Source: Rhizobium rhizoryzae (GTDB lineage Bacteria > Pseudomonadota > Alphaproteobacteria > Rhizobiales > Rhizobiaceae). From it: a stretch of DNA of 64,000 nucleotides. Of the stretch, positions 7,637-17,337 are shown in pieces. The stretch lies in NCBI RefSeq assembly GCF_011046895.1, contig NZ_CP049249.1, forward strand, positions 248,001 through 312,000, written 5' to 3'. The translations under genes and the position numbers were made by a program. The first letter of the stretch is position 1. Each line of letters opens with the position of its first letter. The notes under the pieces were generated by a model that was given only the letters and a program-made list of their open reading frames with translations, had not been told where the DNA came from and made no database searches.

Positions 7637-8620
7637 CTACCAGGATTTCCAACCAATCAGTAGACCATTTCCCGAGGCCTGCGCTTCTGACTGCGCTGCT
7701 TCAACCTCCTCAATCGGTGCACGGCGCTGAAGATTGGCAGCAACGAAAGCGGCATCGGGAACGGTGAATGTCGTTCGCCGAAACAGGAGCGTCATGATCA
7801 GCGGTCCGGTGGACCACCAGGCCGGACCATCCGGCAACCTGCGTGTAGCTTCCGGAATGATGTCGAGAAGGCGTGCAAAAACCGGGTGACGCGCAGGTGT
7901 TGCGATGAAGGAATTCGTCAGCAAGGCGCCTCCCAGTCCCGTGTCACGCGGCGTATCCTCCAACAGAGCTGACAATCCGATGAGGGGCAGGACATCCGAA
8001 AAGGTCAGGTCATCGCGTGCCGGATACCAGTCGCAATCCAGGTAAATCCCACCCTGCGCATGCAAGATGAAATAGCGCGCGACATCCACCGCACCCGGCA
8101 GGTCACCCGCCTCCATCATTTCGACGAAGGCGGGATGCCGAGGAACATTCAAGGCTTCCAGGTCCGCCTCTCGCCACAGCCGGTAGCGAAAGCCGTTCTG
8201 CTCGGCATGGCGTTTCCACTTCGCCGCCGAGGGCGGAACAGGCAATTGCCCAAGCCAGATCTGGTGGAGCATACGCGGGACAGGCTGGCGGTTGAGTTCG
8301 TTCATGTCCCGACGCTCCTCCAGACTGAAGTCCGTGAGCGGCAAGAGAAGCGATGGTGGAGGGACGAGCAGATACTGGAGGCCAGCTTTGGCAACGCTGT
8401 CCGAACGGAGTTTAGCGATTTTCAGAAGCGCGGACTGGACCTTGCGCGGCATGCCAAGGACGGTTTCGCTTCCCAGCCGCAAGGCGGGATCCGCCATCGA
8501 ACGAACTGCAATCGAGGCAAGGATTGTTTCCGCAGCCTTCCACTCCCCGGCCGAAATGAGTTTTCGCGCCTCTTCCAGCCTTTCGCGCGCTTCCTTCTTC
8601 TGCAGTTCAGGCTTGGTCAT
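7637..8620 (-). CDS. DXD-motif glycosyltransferase (GT32-like, Gly_transf_sug)
   Basis: 327 residues from the ATG at 8620. The first ~90 residues are helical and charged (EARERLEEARKL). The catalytic part then begins with PRMLHQIWLG and YRLWREADLE, and the metal/donor site is GGIYLDCDWYP, with the Asp-Cys-Asp triplet expected for GT32-type (Och1/capsular) transferases. A second conserved block, LTNSFIATPARHPVFARLL, follows. The open frame continues upstream past 8620 to 9166, but that part runs antisense to a clearly coding ABC gene and has no good start signal. Donor and acceptor are unknown; the setting suggests glycan assembly. Confidence 0.8.
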   Translation of the reverse strand: MTKPELQKKEARERLEEARKLISAGEWKAAETILASIAVRSMADPALRLGSETVLGMPRKVQSALLKIAKLRSDSVAKAGLQYLLVPPPSLLLPLTDFSLEERRDMNELNRQPVPRMLHQIWLGQLPVPPSAAKWKRHAEQNGFRYRLWREADLEALNVPRHPAFVEMMEAGDLPGAVDVARYFILHAQGGIYLDCDWYPARDDLTFSDVLPLIGLSALLEDTPRDTGLGGALLTNSFIATPARHPVFARLLDIIPEATRRLPDGPAWWSTGPLIMTLLFRRTTFTVPDAAFVAANLQRRAPIEEVEAAQSEAQASGNGLLIGWKSW

Positions 8621-8861
8621 GGTGACATTTGATCCATCGCAAAGGCGGCTGACGTTACGGGTGGCAAAATCGCAAGGCTCGCCAAACAATCTGAGGTCGC
8701 CGTCATCCTGCCGAAATCTTTCCGGTGCAAATGGCGCTTCAGGTCCGCGTTGTTGTAGGCTTGGAACATAGACATAGGCAATATGCTGCGATACGGTCCT
8801 AAAAAACAAAGGGAACCCGCCCTGATCGATAGACCGCACAGGGCTGCCGGGAAATACGTGA

Positions 8862-10745
8862 ATGAATGAGCAGACCGACTTGCTCCGCATCGAAGGACTA
8901 TCGGTGTCCTTCCCGCTATGGGGCGGCAGCATCCATGCGGTCAAAAATATCAGCATGCGTATCCGGCCCGGCAAGGTAACGGCGCTAGTTGGTGAGTCCG
9001 GCTCTGGAAAATCCGTGCTTGGTCGTGCCGTGATGGGCATCGAGACCCCCGCGGCGCAAACGAGTGGCCATATCTTTTTCAACGATCCTGATACTAAAGA
9101 GCGCATCGACCTGCTGGCACTGCCCAATGAGGGCCGCAAGATGCGGAACATCCGGGGCAATCGCATCGGAATGATCTTTCAGGAACCGATGACCTCGTTC
9201 TCGCCGATGCATACGGTCGGCAATCAGATCGAAGAGGTCCTGAAGATTCATACAGTGCTGTCGCCGAAGGAGCGACAGGAACGGTGCGAAGAAATGCTGT
9301 CGCTGGTCGGATTTTCCAATCCTGCCCGCGCCTTCAACATGTATCCGTTCGAGCTTTCCGGCGGCATGCGCCAGCGTGCCATGATTGCCATGGCGCTTGT
9401 GTGCGGACCTTCCCTGTTGATTGCCGACGAACCGACCACCGCTCTGGACGTGACGATCCAGGCGCAGATCCTCAAACTGCTGCGTGATCTTCAGTCGCGC
9501 CTCGGCATGGCCATGCTGCTGATCACGCATGATCTGGGTGTTGTGGCAAGCATGGCCGACGAAGTGGTTGTCGTCTATCGGGGCGAGGTCATGGAGGCGG
9601 GCCCCGTCGACGCAATCTTCCGCAATGCGCGCCATCCCTACACGAAAGGCTTGATGGCCGCGGTGCCAGACTTCGAAATGCCGCGAAGCGCGAGACTGAA
9701 GCCCTTGCGCGAAATCGAAGTCGATGCAGTGGGTCTCGTAGATCGGAAAAAACACGCCGAGGCCCATAGCGATGTGGTTTTGAGTGTTCGGAACGTCTCC
9801 AAATCATTCGTCACGAAGCGCGGCGGCGGCTTCGGTCTGGGCGCTTCGCCCTCGACGCTCGCTGTCAATGACGTAAGTTTCGATATCCGGCGCGGTGAAA
9901 CCCTAGGCCTTGTAGGCGAGAGCGGTTGCGGCAAGACGACGCTCAGCAAGATCCTGATGCGAGGCGTCACAGCTGATGCAGGCGAAGTGCTGTTTCAAAG
10001 CGAGCGCGGCCCCATCGACGTTCTGAACGCACGTGGCGAAGATCTCAACCTGTTGCGCCAGCGAATTCAGATGGTCTTTCAGGATCCGATCTCTTCGCTT
10101 TCCCCGCGTATGACGGTCCGCAATATCGTCAGCGAGCCACTGGAAATCCATCAACGTGGTGATGCCAAGGCGCGTCTCGACGCCGTGAAGCGTCTGATCA
10201 GGGCGATTGGTCTGCCGGAAAACGCCATGGGTCGCTACCCGCACAGCTTCTCCGGTGGACAGCGCCAGAGAATAGGTATCGCACGCGCCCTGGCACTTGG
10301 GCCGGACCTGCTGATCTGTGACGAGCCAGTTTCTGCGCTCGACGTTTCCATTCAGGCCCAGATCCTCAACCTGATGAAGGATTTGAAGAAGGATCTCGGG
10401 CTGACCTACCTGTTCATTTCGCATAACCTTGCCGTGGTGAACTACATGGCAGACAGGGTCGCTGTCATGTATGCCGGACGCATCGTGGAAATTGCGCCTT
10501 GTGACGTAATCATGCGCAATCCCGTTCATCCCTATACCAAGAAGCTTCTCGCTGCAGTTCCGACGCCGAATCTGGACAGGCCTCTCGACTTTGCTGCAAT
10601 CGGTCAACCAAGCGCCGAGGCCAGGAAGCAATGGGCACGCCAGTTTCAGGAAGATGCGCCGGGCGATCTCGCGCATGCTGATCTCGGTGAAGGGCATCTG
10701 GTGCTCGCGCGCCGCAATGTTGATGTGCGGGAGTTGCGCCCATGA
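8862..10745 (+). CDS. Opp/Dpp-type ABC transporter ATPase, two fused nucleotide-binding domains
   Basis: 627 residues with two complete ATPase domains in tandem. Domain 1 has GESGSGKS (44-51), LSGGMRQR and [12 protein letters not shown]. Domain 2 has [17 protein letters not shown] and [12 protein letters not shown]. The Opp-type C-terminal extension ([15 protein letters not shown]) follows domain 2. Fusion of the OppD and OppF equivalents in one chain is known from GsiA-type systems. It is the first gene of a tight operon; its stop overlaps the ATG of the binding-protein gene (ATGA at 10742). It energises the two permeases downstream. Both ATP sites look competent, in contrast with the degenerate ABC protein at 573-3293. 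Confidence 0.92.
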   Translation: MNEQTDLLRIEGLSVSFPLWGGSIHAVKNISMRIRPGKVTALVGESGSGKSVLGRAVMGIETPAAQTSGHIFFNDPDTKERIDLLALPNEGRKMRNIRGNRIGMIFQEPMTSFSPMHTVGNQIEEVLKIHTVLSPKERQERCEEMLSLVGFSNPARAFNMYPFELSGGMRQRAMIAMALVCGPSLLIADEPTTALDVTIQAQILKLLRDLQSRLGMAMLLITHDLGVVASMADEVVVVYRGEVMEAGPVDAIFRNARHPYTKGLMAAVPDFEMPRSARLKPLREIEVDAVGLVDRKKHAEAHSDVVLSVRNVSKSFVTKRGGGFGLGASPSTLAVNDVSFDIRRGETLGLVGESGCGKTTLSKILMRGVTADAGEVLFQSERGPIDVLNARGEDLNLLRQRIQMVFQDPISSLSPRMTVRNIVSEPLEIHQRGDAKARLDAVKRLIRAIGLPENAMGRYPHSFSGGQRQRIGIARALALGPDLLICDEPVSALDVSIQAQILNLMKDLKKDLGLTYLFISHNLAVVNYMADRVAVMYAGRIVEIAPCDVIMRNPVHPYTKKLLAAVPTPNLDRPLDFAAIGQPSAEARKQWARQFQEDAPGDLAHADLGEGHLVLARRNVDVRELRP

Positions 10746-12640
10746 TCAGCCGTCGGCATACACTTGCTCTTCTTGCATCAACACTTGTCCCAAGTCGTGT
10801 CTTTGCAGCCTTCCAGGATTCTGAGTTCCTGAGATCTGGCGCAAACGGCACATCCTTGCCGCCGGTGGCGGAACGCTTGCCCAAATCTCCGCGCGTCGTG
10901 AAGCTTGCGGAATCCGGCAAACTGCCCGGGCGGCATGGTGGCACCGTTCGCATGATGATCGGCAGCCAGCGCGACATTCGCTATGCGCCGATTTTTTCCT
11001 ATTCGCGGCTTGCAGGCTATGACGAGCATCTCGAACTGAAGCCGGACATCCTTGAAAGCTTCGAGATCAAGGAAGACCGGATTTTCACCTTCCGCCTGCG
11101 CGAGGGGCACAAGTGGTCGGATGGTAGTGACTTTACGTCCGACGATTTCCGCTACGTGTGGGACGACATGTTCCACAACAAGAAGCTCTACAAGGGCGGC
11201 GTACCCGCCAGCCTCAAGATCGGTGGCAAGCCGCCCAAGTTCGAGGCGCTGGACAGATTGACTGTCCGCTACAGCTGGGATGAGGCGAATCCGGACTTTA
11301 TGGCGGATATCGCCTCGCCATCCCCGCTTCGCTTGATGCATCCGGCAAACTACCTCAAGCAGTTCCATGTGAGCTATCAGACAAAGGAAAAGCTCGAGGA
11401 ACTGATCAAGCAGCAGGGTGTCGAGGACTGGGTAGCCTTGCACCAGAAAATGTCGCGCACCGTGCGGCCCGAAAATCCTGATCTGCCGACCCTTGATGCA
11501 TGGCGACCGCGAACGGCGCCGCCAGCGGGGCGCTTTGTGTTTGAGCGAAATCCCTATTATCACCGCGTCGACGAGAACGGGCTTCAGCTCCCTTATATCG
11601 ACCGGATATTCATGGATGTGAGCGCAGGCGACCTCGTCGCTGCCAAGACCGGAACCGGCGAAAGTGATCTGCAGGTCACAAACCTGGACTTCGCCGATTA
11701 CACCTTCCTGAAGAATGCAGAGGAGCGCTATCCTCTGAACGTCGACCTTTGGAAGCGGATTCAAGGGTCGCGCGTAGTTTTCTTCCCAAACCTCAATTGC
11801 AAGGATGAAGTCTGGCGGAACCTGTGGCGGGATGTGCGTGTGCGACGCGCTCTTTCCCTGGCAATCAACCGGCGTGAGATCAACAAGGCTGCGTTCTTCG
11901 GCCTCGCGCGCGAGAGTTCCAATACGATCCTTCCCGAAAGTCCGCTATTCAAGCCGGAATATCGCGAAGCCTGGTCGGCATTCGATCCCTCGCTTGCCAA
12001 TAAACTGCTCGACGACGCGGGTCTTAACAGGCGTGGCGATGAGGGTGAGCGGTTATTGCCGGACGGTCGCTCAGCCCGGATCATCATTGAAACAGCGGGC
12101 GAGAACACGGTTGAAGGTGATGTCCTGGAACTCGTTCGCGACCACTGGTCGGAGATCGGGATCAAGATCTTCGTTCGTGTCTCGCAGCGCGAACTGCTGC
12201 GACGTCGCGTCAAGGGTGGCGACACGATCATGACGGTCGCTCAAGGGCTCGACAACGGGGTCCCGACGGCGGACATGTCGCCGAAGGAACTGGCGCCAAC
12301 GACCGACGACCAGATGCACTGGCCGCTTTGGGGCCTCTATCATCTCTCTGGCGGCAGCGATGGCAAACCTTCCGATCTGCCGGAGGCGATCGCCTTGTCG
12401 AAGCTCTTTGCCGCCTGGCGCAGTGCGTCAAGCCACGAGGAGCGTGAGCATATCTGGCACGAAATGCTGAGCATCTATACGGATCAGGTTTTCACCATCG
12501 GAACCGTCAATGCAACGCTTCAGCCTGTCGTTCATTCCAGCCGCATGAGAAACGTTCCCAAGGATGGACTCTACGGATTCGATCCCATGTCCTATCTGGG
12601 CGTCTACATGCCTGACACTTTCTGGTACGACCATGCGTGA
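10742..12640 (+). CDS. Family-5 (Opp/AgpA-like) ABC transporter substrate-binding protein
   Basis: 632 residues. The N-terminus has a Tat-like signal ([12 protein letters not shown]) with a likely cleavage after VFA near residue 22. Mature features match family-5 binding proteins: FTFRLREGHKWSDG, DFRYVWDDM, FERNPYYHRVD and VRRALSLAINR. The opening (ppvaeRLPksPrVvkl) resembles the rhizobial alpha-galactoside binding protein AgpA, so the ligand may be an oligosaccharide rather than a peptide (inference). The gene is sandwiched between its ATPase (4-base overlap) and its permease (8-base overlap, next ATG at 12633). This order is unusual, since binding-protein genes are often first and highly expressed. 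The operon goes on into three glycosyltransferase genes. Confidence 0.9.
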   Translation: MISRRHTLALLASTLVPSRVFAAFQDSEFLRSGANGTSLPPVAERLPKSPRVVKLAESGKLPGRHGGTVRMMIGSQRDIRYAPIFSYSRLAGYDEHLELKPDILESFEIKEDRIFTFRLREGHKWSDGSDFTSDDFRYVWDDMFHNKKLYKGGVPASLKIGGKPPKFEALDRLTVRYSWDEANPDFMADIASPSPLRLMHPANYLKQFHVSYQTKEKLEELIKQQGVEDWVALHQKMSRTVRPENPDLPTLDAWRPRTAPPAGRFVFERNPYYHRVDENGLQLPYIDRIFMDVSAGDLVAAKTGTGESDLQVTNLDFADYTFLKNAEERYPLNVDLWKRIQGSRVVFFPNLNCKDEVWRNLWRDVRVRRALSLAINRREINKAAFFGLARESSNTILPESPLFKPEYREAWSAFDPSLANKLLDDAGLNRRGDEGERLLPDGRSARIIIETAGENTVEGDVLELVRDHWSEIGIKIFVRVSQRELLRRRVKGGDTIMTVAQGLDNGVPTADMSPKELAPTTDDQMHWPLWGLYHLSGGSDGKPSDLPEAIALSKLFAAWRSASSHEEREHIWHEMLSIYTDQVFTIGTVNATLQPVVHSSRMRNVPKDGLYGFDPMSYLGVYMPDTFWYDHA

Positions 12641-13640
12641 GATGATCCGATACATCGCCTGGCGCTTCATGGTGATGATACCCACCCTTTTGCTTATCTC
12701 GATGCTGATCTTCACGATCATTGAGCTGCCTCCGGGTGACTTTTTCGAAAGCTATGTGGAAGAGTTGAAGGCGATCGGCGAGAAGGCCGATATGCAGGAA
12801 ATCGAGGATCTGAAGGCGCGCTATGGCTTCGATCAACCAATGCCGATCCGCTATCTGAACTGGGTCGGCGGCATGCTTCATGGCGATTTCGGCTACTCCT
12901 TCGAGTACCGAATGCCGGTGTCGGATGTGGTGGGCGACCGCTTGTGGCTGACGATCCTCGTGTCCACCGTCACCATCATCCTCACCTGGCTGCTGGCCTT
13001 TCCCATCGGCATCTATTCGGCCACGCACCAGTACAGCTGGGGCGATTACGGACTGACCCTCTTCGGGCTGATCGGTCTCGCTGTTCCGAATTTCGTGCTC
13101 GCGCTCATTCTGATGTATCTGGCCAATATCTGGTTCGGCACGTCCATCGGTCACTTGATGGATCAGAAATATCTCTCCCAGCCCATGAGTTGGGAGAAGT
13201 TCAAATCCATCCTCGAGCATATCTGGATCCCGGTGATCATCATCGGAACGGCTGGAACGGCGGGCATGGTTCGCCGGGTACGCGCGAATCTTCTGGATGA
13301 GCTTCACAAGCAGTATGTGATGACGGCGCGCGCCAAAGGGCTTCATCCCTTCAAGGTGCTGATGAAGTACCCCTTCCGCATGTCGCTCAATTTCTTCATT
13401 TCCGACATCGGGTCGATCCTGCCTGCCGTCATTTCCGGCGCTGAAATAACGGCGGTGGTTCTTTCTCTGGAAACAACGGGACCGATGCTCATCCGGGCAC
13501 TTCAGGCACAGGATATGTATCTCGCCGGTTCGTTCCTGATGTTCCTGGCCTTCTTGACAGTCGTTGGCGTGCTGGTTTCGGATATCGCACTGGCCATCCT
13601 TGATCCGCGTATCCGCTTGCGGGGAGGGAGCACGAAGTGA
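12633..13640 (+). CDS. Opp/DppB-type ABC transporter permease
   Basis: 335 residues from the ATG at 12633, which overlaps the end of the binding-protein gene; an upstream in-frame start at 12564 would lie well inside that gene and is rejected. The N-terminus is typical of DppB proteins (IAWRFMVMIPTLLLISMLIF, then ELPPGDF). About six membrane segments are visible, and the cytoplasmic EAA coupling loop reads ARAKGLHPFKVLMKYPFR. It forms half of the inner-membrane channel together with the next gene. The stop TGA shares its last base with the next ATG (TGATG at 13638-13642). Confidence 0.9.
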   Translation: MREMIRYIAWRFMVMIPTLLLISMLIFTIIELPPGDFFESYVEELKAIGEKADMQEIEDLKARYGFDQPMPIRYLNWVGGMLHGDFGYSFEYRMPVSDVVGDRLWLTILVSTVTIILTWLLAFPIGIYSATHQYSWGDYGLTLFGLIGLAVPNFVLALILMYLANIWFGTSIGHLMDQKYLSQPMSWEKFKSILEHIWIPVIIIGTAGTAGMVRRVRANLLDELHKQYVMTARAKGLHPFKVLMKYPFRMSLNFFISDIGSILPAVISGAEITAVVLSLETTGPMLIRALQAQDMYLAGSFLMFLAFLTVVGVLVSDIALAILDPRIRLRGGSTK

Positions 13641-14809
13641 TGACGAAGCCTGGCGCAGACGGGGACGTTCTGCCGCATTACGTGCGCGAAGCACCTTTCG
13701 ATCCTTACGCGGATGATGCCGCATCGGGCAGTTCTACGCTGGATGAAGCGTCTCAGCTGAAACTGATGTGGTGGCGCTTTCGGCGTCACAAGCTCGCATT
13801 GTTTTCAGGCATCGCTCTGCTGATCATGTATTTCATGATCGTGATCGTGGAATTCCTCGCGCCCTACAAGGTGCATACTCGAAATATGGATCATATCTTT
13901 GCACCGCCCCAGGGCGTGCACTTGTTCCATGATGGCAAGTTTGTCGGCCCCTTCGTCTACGGGCAGAAGATGACGCTCGACATGACGACCCTCCGGCGGG
14001 TCTATTCCGACGATACGGGCGACGTGCAGAAGCTGCGCTTCTTCTGCCGTGGCGAGCCTTATCGTTTCTGGGGGCTGGTCGATGCGAACCTGCATCTGGT
14101 CTGCCCGGCCGAAAACGGACACTTCTTCCTGCTCGGGACGGACAGGCTGGGCCGGGATATCTTTTCGCGTATTCTCTACGGCGCGCGCATCTCGTTGACC
14201 ATTGGTCTTCTGGGCGTTGCCACGAGCTTCGTTCTCGGCATCGTGATCGGCGGACTGGCTGGTTATTGGGGCGGCTGGTTTGATCTCGTGGTCCAGCGCA
14301 TCATCGAGATGCTGCAATCGATCCCGACCATTCCGCTATGGCTCGCGCTGGCTGCAATCATGCCTGTGGATTGGAGTCCGCTCCTCGTCTATCTCGGAAT
14401 TACCTTTATTCTCGGGCTGTTAGACTGGACCGGTCTTGCCCGTGCCGTACGTTCCAAGCTGCTTGCGCTTCGCGAAGAGGACTATGTCCTTGCCGCTCAG
14501 CTCATGGGAGCAAAAAGCCCGCGTATCATCGGGCGGCATCTTGTGCCCGGTTTCATGTCCCACCTCATCGCCAGTGCCACGCTCACAATTCCGAGCATGA
14601 TCCTTGGCGAAACCACCCTCAGCTTCCTAGGTCTTGGGCTTCGGCCTCCGATCACCAGCTGGGGCGTGCTTCTGACGGAAGCCCGCTCCGTGAGTGTTCT
14701 TGCGCTTTACCCATGGCTCTTGTTACCAGTCATTCCGGTAATATTTGTCATCCTCGCCTTCAATTTCCTGGGCGACGGTCTTAGAGATGCAGCCGACCCG
14801 TATAAATGA
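13640..14809 (+). CDS. Opp/DppC-type ABC transporter permease with periplasmic insert
   Basis: 389 residues from ATG 13640 (a GTG three bases upstream is also possible). After the first membrane segment (WWRFRRHKLALFSGIALLI) there is a long non-membrane insert containing HLFHDGKFVGPFVYGQK. Then comes the DppC core (LGTDRLGRDIFSRILYGARI), five further segments and the EAA loop (QLMGAKSPRIIGRHLVP). The same insert motif occurs in the permease at 36499-37686, showing that the two transporters are paralogues. The gene ends 66 bases before the first downstream glycosyltransferase, which is probably in the same transcript. Confidence 0.9.
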   Translation: MTKPGADGDVLPHYVREAPFDPYADDAASGSSTLDEASQLKLMWWRFRRHKLALFSGIALLIMYFMIVIVEFLAPYKVHTRNMDHIFAPPQGVHLFHDGKFVGPFVYGQKMTLDMTTLRRVYSDDTGDVQKLRFFCRGEPYRFWGLVDANLHLVCPAENGHFFLLGTDRLGRDIFSRILYGARISLTIGLLGVATSFVLGIVIGGLAGYWGGWFDLVVQRIIEMLQSIPTIPLWLALAAIMPVDWSPLLVYLGITFILGLLDWTGLARAVRSKLLALREEDYVLAAQLMGAKSPRIIGRHLVPGFMSHLIASATLTIPSMILGETTLSFLGLGLRPPITSWGVLLTEARSVSVLALYPWLLLPVIPVIFVILAFNFLGDGLRDAADPYK

Positions 14810-14875
14810 GTTTGACCGGATTGCGCGGGTCGCGTTTTCCAGCCAATCGAATGTTCTAGGAGAAGACCAAGATCC

Positions 14876-16084
14876 ATGTCGAAACGTCTTGGAAACGCTC
14901 GCATCCTTATGTACAGCCACGATACCTTCGGGCTTGGACACCTGCGGCGCTGTCGTACAATTGCCCACTCGCTGGTCGAGGATTATCGCGGGCTGAACGT
15001 GCTCATTATTTCCGGTGCGACAATCGCGGGCGCGTTCGATTATCGAGCGCGCGTTGATTTCGTGAAGATTCCGAGCGTCATCAAACTGCGCAACGGCGAA
15101 TATACGTCCATGGACCAGCATATCGATCTTCATGAGACCATGAAGATGCGGCAATCCATCATCCGGCACACAGCCGAAACATTCGAGCCCGACATTTTCA
15201 TCATCGACAAGGAGCCTCTTGGTCTGCGCAGCGAGGTGGAGGATACGCTGGTCTACCTCAAGACCAAGGGCACGACGCTTATTCTCGGACTTCGGGACGT
15301 GATGGACGCGCCGCACCTGCTGGAGGCAGAGTGGAAGCGAAACGATGTTCTGCGCAAGATCGGTGCTCTCTACGACGATGTCTGGATTTACGGGCCACCG
15401 GATTTCTATGATCCGCTGACCGGTATCGATGTGCCGCAGAGTGTGCGGTCCAAGATGAATTTCGTAGGTTTTCTGCAGCGTAACGCTTCCAAGGATGCAG
15501 CCCTGCCCAATCCGGAAAAAGGCGATTACCTGCTGGTGACGACAGGTGGCGGCGGTGACGGGGCGGACCTTGTTCGCGATGTGATCGCTGCCTATGAGGC
15601 CGATCCGACACTGACGCATAAGGCAGTCATCGTGCTGGGTCCCTACATGTCGGCAGACCTGCGAAGCAGGTTCAAGGAGGCGTGTGACGCGCATCCGCTT
15701 CTCGAGATCATCGAGTTCGACAACCGGATGGAAGATCGTATTGCCGGTGCAAAGGCCGTTCTCGCCATGGGCGGGTACAATACCTATTGCGAGATCTTGT
15801 CCTTTGATAAGCCCGCCCTGATCGTGCCAAGGACGCAGCCGCGTGAAGAGCAGCTGATACGTGCGACGCGTGCTTCCGAGCTCGGACTGGTCAGCATGCT
15901 TTCCGCCGAAGAGTCGGCCGATAGCTTGAAATTCGCCTCTGCCATCAAGGAGCTTTTAAAGCGCGATCCGCCATCCGTCAGCGCCCCTGGCATGCAGCTT
16001 GAAGGCTTGCCCAATATTTCGCGCATTGTTGCGGAGTGGTTCAAGCGTAAGGACGAAAACCACCTGCAGATCGTTCAGGGTTGA
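14876..16084 (+). CDS. MurG-like glycosyltransferase (COG4671 type), copy 1
   Basis: 402 residues. The N-terminal acceptor-side motif is SHDTFGLGHLRRCRTIAHSL (14-33), shared in form with the third glycosyltransferase of this operon. The C-terminal half carries a GT28-like donor-binding region with MGGYNTYCEILSFDKPALIVP followed by EEQLIRATRASELG. The fold is GT-B, and no signal peptide or membrane span is present. The operon position behind an Opp-type transporter suggests that the product glycan and the transported compound are related. The function of this predicted glycosyltransferase group is poorly known, so donor and acceptor are left open. Confidence 0.83.
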   Translation: MSKRLGNARILMYSHDTFGLGHLRRCRTIAHSLVEDYRGLNVLIISGATIAGAFDYRARVDFVKIPSVIKLRNGEYTSMDQHIDLHETMKMRQSIIRHTAETFEPDIFIIDKEPLGLRSEVEDTLVYLKTKGTTLILGLRDVMDAPHLLEAEWKRNDVLRKIGALYDDVWIYGPPDFYDPLTGIDVPQSVRSKMNFVGFLQRNASKDAALPNPEKGDYLLVTTGGGGDGADLVRDVIAAYEADPTLTHKAVIVLGPYMSADLRSRFKEACDAHPLLEIIEFDNRMEDRIAGAKAVLAMGGYNTYCEILSFDKPALIVPRTQPREEQLIRATRASELGLVSMLSAEESADSLKFASAIKELLKRDPPSVSAPGMQLEGLPNISRIVAEWFKRKDENHLQIVQG

Positions 16085-16089
16085 AAGCC

Positions 16090-17337
16090 GTGACCGAAAA
16101 GAAGAAAATTGTCGTGCTGCTGAAGGGTTATCCGCGTCTCTCGGAAACCTTTATCGCGCAGGAACTGCTCGGTCTGGAGCGTGCGGGCTATCCGCTGGAA
16201 CTGGTGGCCATGCGCAGGCCGACCGACAAGAAGCGCCATCCGGTTCACGACGAGATCAACGCCAAGGTCTGGTATCTCCCGGAATATCTGCACGAAGAAC
16301 CGCTTCGTGTTCTGAAGGCGCTGGTGCGAGTTTGCCGTGCCAAGGGCTTTGCCAGCGCACTGAAAGCCTTTTGGGCGGATGTGAAGCGGGATTTTTCGCG
16401 CAACCGTTTCCGGCGTTTCGGTCAAGCTGCGGTGCTTGTGGCAGAATGGCCGCGCGATGCAGCGTGGCTGCACGTGCATTTCATTCACACACCAGCCTCG
16501 GTCGCGCGCTATGCCAGCATGATCAGCGGTACGCCGTGGACAGTGTCGGCCCATGCCAAGGACATCTGGACATCGCAAGATTGGGAGCTTCAGGAAAAAC
16601 TGGCGCATGCCGACTGGGCGGTAACGTGCACGAAGGTTGGTTTCGAACAGCTGACCCTTCTTTCGAGGGGACGAAACAATGTCCATCTGAGCTATCATGG
16701 GCTGGATCTTGATCGATTCCCGCATTTTCTGGGGTCAAGGCCTTCACGAACCGGTGCGGATGCGTTCGATCCTGTGCAGATCCTCAGCGTCGGGCGTGCT
16801 GTCAAGAAAAAGGGTTATGACGTTCTGCTGAAGGCGCTTGCCAAATTGCCGCCTGATCTGCACTGGCATTTCACCCATATCGGCGGTGGTGACGAGCTTT
16901 CGAAATTGAAAGCGCTTGCGGATGAACTGGGTCTCCAGAAGCGGTTGACGTGGAAAGGTGCGCTGGATCAACGGGATGTGCTGGAGCATTACCGGACCAG
17001 TGATCTATTTGCGCTTGCCTGCCGTGTCACGTCGGATGGTGACCGTGACGGCCTGCCGAACGTAATGGTTGAGGCAGCCAGCCAGGGTCTGCCCGTAGTA
17101 TCCACAACAGTGTCGGGCATCGTCGAGTTGTTCGAGAACGAGACGAACAGTCTTCTCGTGGAATCCGAAGATATAGACCAACTGGCTGGCGCACTGGATC
17201 GGATGATTCGCGATCCGGCGCTCAGAGACCGGCTGTCGACGACTGCCGAAGCCAAAGTACGAAGCGAATTCGATTATCACAACAGCATTCGCGATCTCGA
17301 TAGACTGTTCACGAAGAGCTGGTCCAAGATCCCATGA
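16090..17337 (+). CDS. GT4-family glycosyltransferase (WcaL/AmsK-like)
   Basis: 415 residues from the GTG at 16090; a TTG at 16081 is the only alternative upstream, and it would leave almost no space for the AGGG ribosome-binding sequence. The N-terminus KGYPRLSETFIAQELLGLER is the hallmark of colanic-acid/amylovoran type GT4 enzymes. The C-terminal domain has VGRAVKKKGYDVLLKAL and a donor-binding region DGDRDGLPNVMVEAASQGLP. It transfers a sugar to a growing lipid-linked glycan in related pathways. It is coupled on both sides: it starts six bases after one stop and ends overlapping the next ATG (ATGA at 17334). Confidence 0.86.
   Translation: MTEKKKIVVLLKGYPRLSETFIAQELLGLERAGYPLELVAMRRPTDKKRHPVHDEINAKVWYLPEYLHEEPLRVLKALVRVCRAKGFASALKAFWADVKRDFSRNRFRRFGQAAVLVAEWPRDAAWLHVHFIHTPASVARYASMISGTPWTVSAHAKDIWTSQDWELQEKLAHADWAVTCTKVGFEQLTLLSRGRNNVHLSYHGLDLDRFPHFLGSRPSRTGADAFDPVQILSVGRAVKKKGYDVLLKALAKLPPDLHWHFTHIGGGDELSKLKALADELGLQKRLTWKGALDQRDVLEHYRTSDLFALACRVTSDGDRDGLPNVMVEAASQGLPVVSTTVSGIVELFENETNSLLVESEDIDQLAGALDRMIRDPALRDRLSTTAEAKVRSEFDYHNSIRDLDRLFTKSWSKIP

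Noticed and set aside
8621..9166. Upstream extension of the DXD glycosyltransferase
   Set aside because: The extra 182 codons run antisense to the ABC ATPase start and to the divergent promoter region, and lack a start signal; the family-like sequence begins after the ATG at 8620.
12507..13724. Minus-strand open frame of 405 codons opposite the DppB-type permease
   Set aside because: Antisense shadow of a well-supported permease gene; product is His/Arg/Gln-rich and matches nothing.
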